Of a stretch of 10,847 bases of DNA, positions 6,636 to 10,847 are shown one piece after another. Position numbers and translations under genes: made by a program. The DNA comes from Alphaproteobacteria bacterium (GTDB lineage Bacteria; Pseudomonadota; Alphaproteobacteria; ATCC43930; CGMCC-115725): contig VAZF01000191.1 in the NCBI GenBank assembly GCA_005888425.1, positions 1 through 10,847 on the forward strand, in the 5' to 3' direction. Below the pieces are notes generated by a model. It did not search any database, was not told where the DNA came from, and saw only the letters and a list, made by a program, of their open reading frames with translations. Numbering within the stretch: position 1 is the first letter of the stretch; each line of letters begins with the position of its first letter.

Positions 6636-6660
6636 GTCCGAACTCGGGCGTCCGAAGTCG
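6636..6660. repeat. 11-bp imperfect tandem repeat in the hyuA-GDT1 gap
   Basis: GTCCGAACTCG (6636-6646) and GTCCGAAGTCG (6650-6660) differ at one base and are separated by GGC. They fill almost the whole 30-nt gap before the transporter gene, in place of a recognisable ribosome site. This could be a small duplication or a protein or RNA site. Confidence 0.5.
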
Positions 6661-6665
6661 GGCCG

Positions 6666-8729
6666 CTATCCCGCGGCCAACGCCAGGATCAGATTGCCGG
6701 TGGCGTCCACCATCGCGCTCTGGCCGGGATGGATCAGCGTCGTGGCGCTCATCTCTTCGATAACCGCCGGCCCCACGATCCGGCGCCCGCTCGGCAGCGC
6801 GGCGCGGTCATAGACCGGCGTGTCGCGCCACCCGGTCGCCGCATCGAAATAGACCGCGCGAGGCGCCTTTGGCCTCGCCTCACTGCTTTCTGCCGTACTC
6901 ACGCGCGCCAGCTTCGGCATTCTGACCACCACAACGATTTTGAGCCGGAGCGTGACCATCTCGATTCCACGGCCCGGAATGTCATAGCCATAGGCGGCCC
7001 GGTGCGCGGCGCGGAAACGCTCGCCGAAGTCGCGGTCGAACGCATTTGCGTCGCCATTCAGCGCGAGCCCATCGAGCGCGACATAGACCTCAAAATTCTG
7101 CCCTTCGTAGCGGGCCTCGATGCCGCGGATGGTGCGGCGGTCGGTCTCGGGCACGCGGTCGCGGTCGAGAATGTCGGCGCCCGAACGCGCCAGCGCCGCA
7201 AAGGCTTCGGCAATCTCGGGCCAGCGTTCCGGGCGCGCCGGCGTAATCCGGGTTCGCACAAGGTCAAAGCTCAAATCGGCGTGCAGGATGCCGCGCGCGC
7301 ACAGCGTCCCGGGCTCGGGCGGAACGACGACGCGCGGCATGCCGAGCTCGCGCGCGACATCGCCGGCATGCAGCGGCCCCGCACCGCCATAGGCGAACAG
7401 CGCAAATCGCCGGAGATCATGGCCGCGCTCGGTTGAAATCGAGCGGATCGCGCGCGCCATCCCGGCATTGGCGATGCGCAGGATGCCCTCGGCCGCGGTT
7501 TCGAGCGAGAGCCCGAGCGGTCCCGCAACCTGCTCCTGCAGAACACGGCGCGCCGCCGCCAGGTCAACCGACAACCTGCCGCCGAGCAACGTCGTCGAGT
7601 TGAGCCGGCCCAGAACGAGGTTAGCGTCGGTGATCGTCGCGCGCTCGCCGCCGCGGCCGTAGCCGGCCGGACCGGGATCCGCACCGGCGCTCTCCGGACC
7701 GACCTTCAGCGCGCCGGCATCGTCCAGTCTTGCGATGCTGCCGCCGCCCGCGCCGATGACCTGGATATCGACCATCGGCACTCGCACCGGATAGCCGGCC
7801 ACAATGCGCTCGGCGGTGAAGGCCGGCCGCCCGGCCTCGACCAATGACACATCGGTGCTCGTGCCGCCGACATCGAAGGTGACGAGATCGGCAAAGCCGG
7901 CCTCCGCGCCAATCGCCGCCGCGCCGATGACGCCGGCGGCCGGCCCGGACACGCAGGTGCGCACCGGAAAACGCGACGCCGTCTCGATCGTCAGGAGCCC
8001 GCCATTCGAATGAAACACATAAGGCGCGGCGCGGCACCCGATCGCCTTCATGTCGCGCGCGAAGCCGGCGAGGTAGCGCGCCATGCGCGGCCCGGCATAG
8101 GCGTTTATGACGGTCGTCGATAGCCGCTCGTATTCGCGGAACTCCGGCAAGACCTCGGACGACAGCGCGATAAAGGCGTCCGGCAATAAGCCTCGCAGGA
8201 TATCGCCGGCGCGCCGCTCGTGAATATCGTTGCAGTAGGCGTGCAGAAAGCCGATCGCGACCGCCTCGACGCCTTCTTCCCTCAGCACTGCGGCCGCGCG
8301 CACAACGGCATCCTCGTCGAGCGCCACTAACACGTGACCGTCGGCGTCGAGCCGCTCGGCGATTTCGATCCGGCGATGGCGCGACACCAAAGGCGGCGCG
8401 CGCTCGACCGTGTAGTCGTAGAGGTCGGGCCGCGTTTGGCGCCCGACCTCGATGACATCGCGGAAGCCGGCAGTTGTCAGCAATGCAGTTTTCGCGCCGC
8501 GCCGCTCGATAATCAGATTGGTGACGACGGTCGTGCCATGGCCGAGGAAGGCGATTGCTTCACCCGATGCACTGCATTGTTGCAGCAGTGCCGCGACCCC
8601 ATCGGCTATTGCCGCCGCCGGGTCCGATGGCGTCGAGGGCAATTTGAAATGCCGCGCCTCGCCGCTTCCGTCATCGACCGCGACCAGATCGGTGAAAGTG
8701 CCGCCGACATCGATGCCGATCCGGATCAC
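6666..8729 (-). CDS. hyuA: hydantoinase A / oxoprolinase family ATPase subunit
   Basis: The 687-residue protein matches the HyuA-type subunit of ATP-dependent N-methylhydantoinases, acetone/acetophenone carboxylases and 5-oxoprolinases. It belongs to the ASKHA (actin-like) ATPases: the first phosphate loop DVGGTFTD is at residues 7-14, the second DVGGTSTDVSL at 286-296, and GAGGGSIA (327-334), YGGAGPLHA (447-455) and EPGTLCARG (472-480) follow. The C-terminal domain runs from about 500. Length is typical of a separate HyuA. Family enzymes need a HyuB partner (about 500-600 residues); none is in this window, so the substrate is unknown. The start is GTG 8729; no clear Shine-Dalgarno sequence precedes it. 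It begins 21 nt after the broken dehydrogenase gene and ends 30 nt before the GDT1 gene, so the three form one transcriptional run. Fusion with HyuB, as in long 5-oxoprolinases, is excluded by length. Confidence 0.92.
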   Translation of the reverse strand: MIRIGIDVGGTFTDLVAVDDGSGEARHFKLPSTPSDPAAAIADGVAALLQQCSASGEAIAFLGHGTTVVTNLIIERRGAKTALLTTAGFRDVIEVGRQTRPDLYDYTVERAPPLVSRHRRIEIAERLDADGHVLVALDEDAVVRAAAVLREEGVEAVAIGFLHAYCNDIHERRAGDILRGLLPDAFIALSSEVLPEFREYERLSTTVINAYAGPRMARYLAGFARDMKAIGCRAAPYVFHSNGGLLTIETASRFPVRTCVSGPAAGVIGAAAIGAEAGFADLVTFDVGGTSTDVSLVEAGRPAFTAERIVAGYPVRVPMVDIQVIGAGGGSIARLDDAGALKVGPESAGADPGPAGYGRGGERATITDANLVLGRLNSTTLLGGRLSVDLAAARRVLQEQVAGPLGLSLETAAEGILRIANAGMARAIRSISTERGHDLRRFALFAYGGAGPLHAGDVARELGMPRVVVPPEPGTLCARGILHADLSFDLVRTRITPARPERWPEIAEAFAALARSGADILDRDRVPETDRRTIRGIEARYEGQNFEVYVALDGLALNGDANAFDRDFGERFRAAHRAAYGYDIPGRGIEMVTLRLKIVVVVRMPKLARVSTAESSEARPKAPRAVYFDAATGWRDTPVYDRAALPSGRRIVGPAVIEEMSATTLIHPGQSAMVDATGNLILALAAG

Positions 8730-8750
8730 AGTTGTCGTAGGCCGCGTGCT

Positions 8751-9616
8751 TTATTTCCCGTCGCGTTCGAGCGCCGCTTTGACCTCGGCGGGATCGACCT
8801 TGATCGTGACGCCGGCGCGCTCTTTTTGCAGCTGCATCGCGACGCGCGAGTCACGGCCGTCCCAGCCGCGGTTCAATGCCGCGGTCAATTCGCCGTGCGC
8901 CAGATTGGCCATCGGCATCGGCACTTTGAGCTCGCGCGCCAGTTCGGTGGCAAGGGTCACGTCCTTATGCGCGAGGCGCAACGCGAAATCCGGCGGGTCG
9001 TAGCTGTCGGTCAGGAAGTGATCGCCAAGTGCATCGAAAGTGCGGCGCCTTCCGCCGGCGCCCTGCCGCACCGCCTCCCACAACGCGAGCGGCTCGACCC
9101 CGGCCTTGACGCCCATCGTGAATACTTCGGCGAGGCAGGTTTGGATCGCGTAGCCGGCGCAATTGTGCACCAGCTTTGCGACCGACCCGGCGCCGATCGG
9201 GCCGATATAGCGCGCTTGATCGCCGATCGCGTCGAGCACCTTCTTGTGGCGGTTGAAAATCTGCTCGTCGCCGCCGACCCACAGCGCGAGCCGCCCCGAA
9301 GCGGCGCCCCGCGGCCCGCCGCCGGCGAGTTGGTCGAAAGATCGAAATAGGCGCTGCCGTCCTTCATGCCGGCGAGGAGCCCGTTTGGCCCGAGGGCAAC
9401 CTCCTGCACTTCGGGCGGGCCGGGCAGCGAGGTGAAGATGACCTCGCACTCAGCGGCAAGCGCCTTCGGGCTGTCGGCCCATACCGCGCCCGCCGCGAGA
9501 TGGCGCTCGGCGGCGGCGCGCCGGATGTCGTGGACGACGACCTCGTAGCCCGCCTTCTGCAGATTGGCCGCCATGCTGGCGCCCATCGTGCCGAGCCCGA
9601 TAAAACCGACTTTCAT
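8751..9616 (-). pseudogene. 3-hydroxyisobutyrate dehydrogenase-like gene, inactivated by internal out-of-frame deletion
   Basis: The first 98 codons (9616-9323) encode a normal Rossmann half: GFIGLGTMGASMAANL (about 4-19) and FDLSTNSP (91-98). After 2 extra bases the homology resumes in another frame at 9320 with GGPRGAASGRLALWVGGDE and runs intact to the stop at 8751. The second part includes IGAGSVAKLVHN with the catalytic lysine. Family members have roughly 23 residues between STxxP and GG, including D-x-P-V-S that contacts substrate; here they are gone. About 67 nt are missing, not a multiple of three, so translation from ATG 9616 reads out of frame to a stop at 9011 (201 residues). An AAGGGAG ribosome site (9624-9630) lies 7 nt before the ATG. 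Parent function was probably NAD(P)-dependent oxidation of a beta-hydroxy acid or a related reduction. A sequencing or assembly error in this GC-rich spot is the main alternative. Confidence 0.85.
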
Positions 9617-9633
9617 TTGCGTACTCCCTTATT

Positions 9634-9757
9634 GCCCCTCACTCGCCGCGCTGCACGCGGCGCCCACTATCCGCCAAGCGGCGCGACGGTTTTGGGGCTC
9701 GTCGCCGCAAGCGCACTCCCTCTCCCCGCTTGCGGGGAGAGGGTTGGGGTGAGGGGC
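9634..9757. mobile_element. 124-bp MITE-like palindromic element with terminal inverted repeats and TATT duplication
   Basis: The ends are perfect 9-bp inverted repeats, GCCCCTCAC (9634-9642) and GTGAGGGGC (9749-9757). TATT sits directly outside both ends (9630-9633 and 9758-9761), as a 4-bp target duplication would. Inside are a 6-bp hairpin GCCGCG-CTGCA-CGCGGC (9645-9661) and a 12-bp hairpin CCCTCTCCCCGC-TT-GCGGGGAGAGGG (9718-9743). No coding capacity is seen. The right part resembles a hairpin family I recall as widespread in Rhizobiales and relatives. It lies 17 nt upstream of the broken dehydrogenase gene, next to its ribosome site. The mobile nature is inferred from the ends; a simple palindromic intergenic repeat is the alternative. 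Confidence 0.55.
9705..9735. repeat. alternative stem competing with the 12-bp hairpin
   Basis: CCGCAAGCG (9705-9713) is perfectly complementary to CGCTTGCGG (9727-9735), which is the top of the 12-bp hairpin at 9718-9743. The two structures exclude each other, as in attenuator-like RNAs. Whether this matters or follows only from repeat evolution is unknown. Confidence 0.45.
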
Positions 9758-9794
9758 TATTTCAACGGCAATGCTTCAGGACCGAGCCGCACGC

Positions 9795-10118
9795 TTACCG
9801 CGTCGCGAAGACGTCCTTGGCGATCTGCGCCGCGGTCATCGCCGCAGGCCAGCCGGCGTAGAAAGCGAGATGCGTGATGATCTCGCTGATCTCCTGCTTG
9901 GTGACGCCGTTGTCGAGCGCTCGGTTGAGATGGCCGGGCAACTGCCGCTCGCGGCCGAGCGCGATCAAGGTCGCGACGACGATCAGGCTGCGATCGCGCT
10001 TCTTCAAGCCCGGTCGCTCCCAGACCTCGCCGAACAGCCACTTCTCGCTGTAATTGATCAGGTCGGGAACGACATCGCGCACCGCTTCCCGTGATGCATT
10101 TGCTTGCGATTGTGCCAT
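9795..10118 (-). CDS. carboxymuconolactone decarboxylase (CMD)-like protein
   Basis: This 107-residue protein has the CMD-domain pattern: KKRDRSLIVVATLIALGRE (39-57), GHLNRALDNGVTKQEISEII (62-81) and YAGWPAAM (87-94). CMD proteins are small helical oligomers. PcaC-type members decarboxylate 4-carboxymuconolactone in aromatic breakdown; AhpD-type members are CxxC-dependent peroxidase partners. There is no cysteine here, so the AhpD role is excluded; PcaC-like or a related accessory role remains. Start ATG 10118 was chosen over a longer frame because GGAGG (minus strand, 10128-10124) lies 5 nt upstream. The gene heads the run to the broken dehydrogenase; without the inserted element and one TATT the gap between them would be about 50 nt, which suggests a former operon. 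Specific substrate cannot be stated. Confidence 0.88.
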   Translation of the reverse strand: MAQSQANASREAVRDVVPDLINYSEKWLFGEVWERPGLKKRDRSLIVVATLIALGRERQLPGHLNRALDNGVTKQEISEIITHLAFYAGWPAAMTAAQIAKDVFATR

Positions 10119-10123
10119 GATTT

Positions 10124-10128
10124 CCTCC
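10124..10128 (-). promoter_or_regulatory. ribosome binding site fixing the CMD gene start
   Basis: Read on the minus strand, GGAGG is followed by AAATC and then ATG (10118-10116). This strong site rules against the in-frame ATGs further upstream (for instance at 10181), which would add 21 residues unlike the family. Confidence 0.8.
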
Positions 10129-10236
10129 GATGACATTGGGGGGTTTGATCGAGTGCCGGCACCGTAGCATGGCGGCTGCAAGCGGCAAAACCAATGGAAC
10201 GGAATACGTCAGATCAACCCGCTCCGAGGCTCTGCT

Positions 10237-10626
10237 TCAGATTGTTTGCAGACCGAGAAACTGCACCATTGGCTCGAAATCGCGATCGTCGTGGAGCAAC
10301 ACGTGGCCGCGCGCGATGCAGAACGTCCCGATGATGATATCGATCGTCTTGCGGATCGTATGGCCCCTGCTTCGCAGCAGGCGGTAATTCGCCGCCGCCT
10401 GCACAGCCAGTTCGGGGTCGAGCAGAGACACAGCCTCGAACCGCCGCAACCCACGCTCGACCAGTCGCGCTTCCCTTTCGGATCGCAACCCCTGCAGGAC
10501 CTCGCACATGATGAGATCGCCGATAAGCAACGGTATCGACGGGATTAATTCGCGCAGGCGACGAACGGGTTCCGTCGCGACGTTGTTCAGGTGATCGATC
10601 CAAACCGAGCTATCGACGAGGATCAC
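10237..10626 (-). CDS. vapC: VapC-type PIN-domain toxin
   Basis: This 129-residue PIN-domain ribonuclease is the toxin of a type II toxin-antitoxin pair; VapC proteins cut tRNA or rRNA using Mg2+. The acidic active-site residues are in place: Asp5 in ILVDSSVWIDHL, Glu42 in CEVLQGL, Asp96 in TIDIIIG, and the LHDDRDFEPM cluster with Asp113, Asp114 and Asp116. Length is typical. The start is GTG 10626, overlapping the end of vapB by 17 nt, so toxin translation depends on the antitoxin reading through. The gene ends about 120 nt before the CMD start, on the same strand. All key residues are present, so the toxin is probably functional; target is unknown. Confidence 0.93.
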   Translation of the reverse strand: MILVDSSVWIDHLNNVATEPVRRLRELIPSIPLLIGDLIMCEVLQGLRSEREARLVERGLRRFEAVSLLDPELAVQAAANYRLLRSRGHTIRKTIDIIIGTFCIARGHVLLHDDRDFEPMVQFLGLQTI

Positions 10627-10825
10627 GGCGTCCGCGGCCCTGACGACTCTCGTCGAGATTACCCTCCCAGTGGACCTTGCCCGCGAGCTTCAGCATCCGC
10701 TCCTGTTCCTTGACCCGGATCAGCATGCGCAAGCCCGCTTCGACAGCGGCTCTCTTGGTTTTGAGCCCGCAGAGGTTCAGCGCCTTGCGCATCAATCCGT
10801 CGTCGATCTCGACATTTGTCCGCAT
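10610..10825 (-). CDS. vapB: VapB-type antitoxin
   Basis: The 71-residue antitoxin has an N-terminal DNA-binding fold starting MRTNVEIDDGLMRKAL, with the KTKRAAVEAGLRMLI segment (22-36) of VapB proteins in this class. The C-terminal tail, with WEGNLDES (53-60), would lie in the toxin groove. It normally binds and blocks VapC and represses its own promoter. ATG 10825 was chosen; a GTG directly before it (10828) would add one residue. No good ribosome site is visible, and only 22 nt of upstream DNA is in the window, so the promoter and operator are out of sight. It overlaps vapC by 17 nt. Confidence 0.88.
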   Translation of the reverse strand: MRTNVEIDDGLMRKALNLCGLKTKRAAVEAGLRMLIRVKEQERMLKLAGKVHWEGNLDESRQGRGRRDPRR

Positions 10826-10847
10826 CACCGGCTCGTGCAGATGTGTA

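Noticed and set aside
6636..6665. A yybP-ykoY manganese riboswitch before the GDT1 gene
   Set aside because: Only 30 nt separate it from hyuA, far too short for that aptamer.
6243..7436. A 397-codon plus-strand open frame
   Set aside because: It is antisense to the GDT1 and hyuA genes, both with clear family motifs, and has the same shadow composition.
8334..9350. A 338-codon plus-strand open frame across hyuA and the dehydrogenase
   Set aside because: It is antisense to two recognised genes, and its sequence shows no domain.
9011..9616. A complete 201-residue short dehydrogenase
   Set aside because: Residues after about 98 are Arg/Ser/Ala-rich nonsense, while the true C-terminal half continues in another frame to 8751.
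8751..9616. A simple one-base frameshift or programmed frameshift in the dehydrogenase
   Set aside because: About 22 residues of the family, including D-x-P-V-S, are missing at the joint, which a shift of one base cannot explain, and there is no slippery heptamer.
9795..10118. AhpD-type alkylhydroperoxidase
   Set aside because: The protein has no cysteine, so the CxxC active site is missing.

Overview
The window looks like chromosomal DNA of a GC-rich alphaproteobacterium. Supporting signs are a COQ9-family gene, a three-gene proton-translocating transhydrogenase of the Rhodospirillum type, an alphaproteobacterial S21 sequence, and an intergenic CCCTCTCCCCGC hairpin of a kind I recall from Rhizobiales and their relatives. 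Genus cannot be fixed from this sequence alone. No rRNA, tRNA, CRISPR array or transposase gene is visible.

Layout. (1) 1-1290: a COQ9-family gene that runs off the left edge and peptide deformylase (def), both on the minus strand and overlapping by ATGA. They are divergent from ribosomal protein S21 (rpsU, plus strand). A short control region with two small inverted repeats lies between def and rpsU. (2) 1303-4311: pntAA-pntAB-pntB, a compact minus-strand operon for the proton-translocating NAD(P) transhydrogenase. It converges on rpsU across an 8-bp hairpin. (3) 4312-4614: a 303-bp divergent control region. (4) 4615-6052: an ECF-type sigma factor and its overlapping membrane anti-sigma factor (plus strand). 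(5) 6072-10118: a minus-strand run, in transcription order a carboxymuconolactone-decarboxylase-like gene, a broken 3-hydroxyisobutyrate-dehydrogenase-like gene, a hydantoinase A-type ATPase gene and a GDT1/TMEM165-type cation transporter. (6) 10237-10825: a VapBC toxin-antitoxin pair.

How they work together. Regions 1 and 2 are housekeeping: ubiquinone biosynthesis, N-terminal deformylation, translation and NADPH supply. Region 4 is a self-contained signalling pair whose anti-sigma protein has no cysteine, so it cannot be a zinc-redox sensor of the ZAS type. Region 5 looks like a metabolic operon in decay. The dehydrogenase has lost about 67 nt, including the family's D-x-P-V-S substrate motif, and is out of frame. 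Just upstream of it sits a 124-bp element with perfect 9-bp terminal inverted repeats and a flanking TATT duplication, which looks like a MITE. I do not see a wholly new system. The most interesting items are this MITE-like insertion next to a deletion-inactivated gene, the Cys-free anti-sigma factor, and two palindromic control regions.
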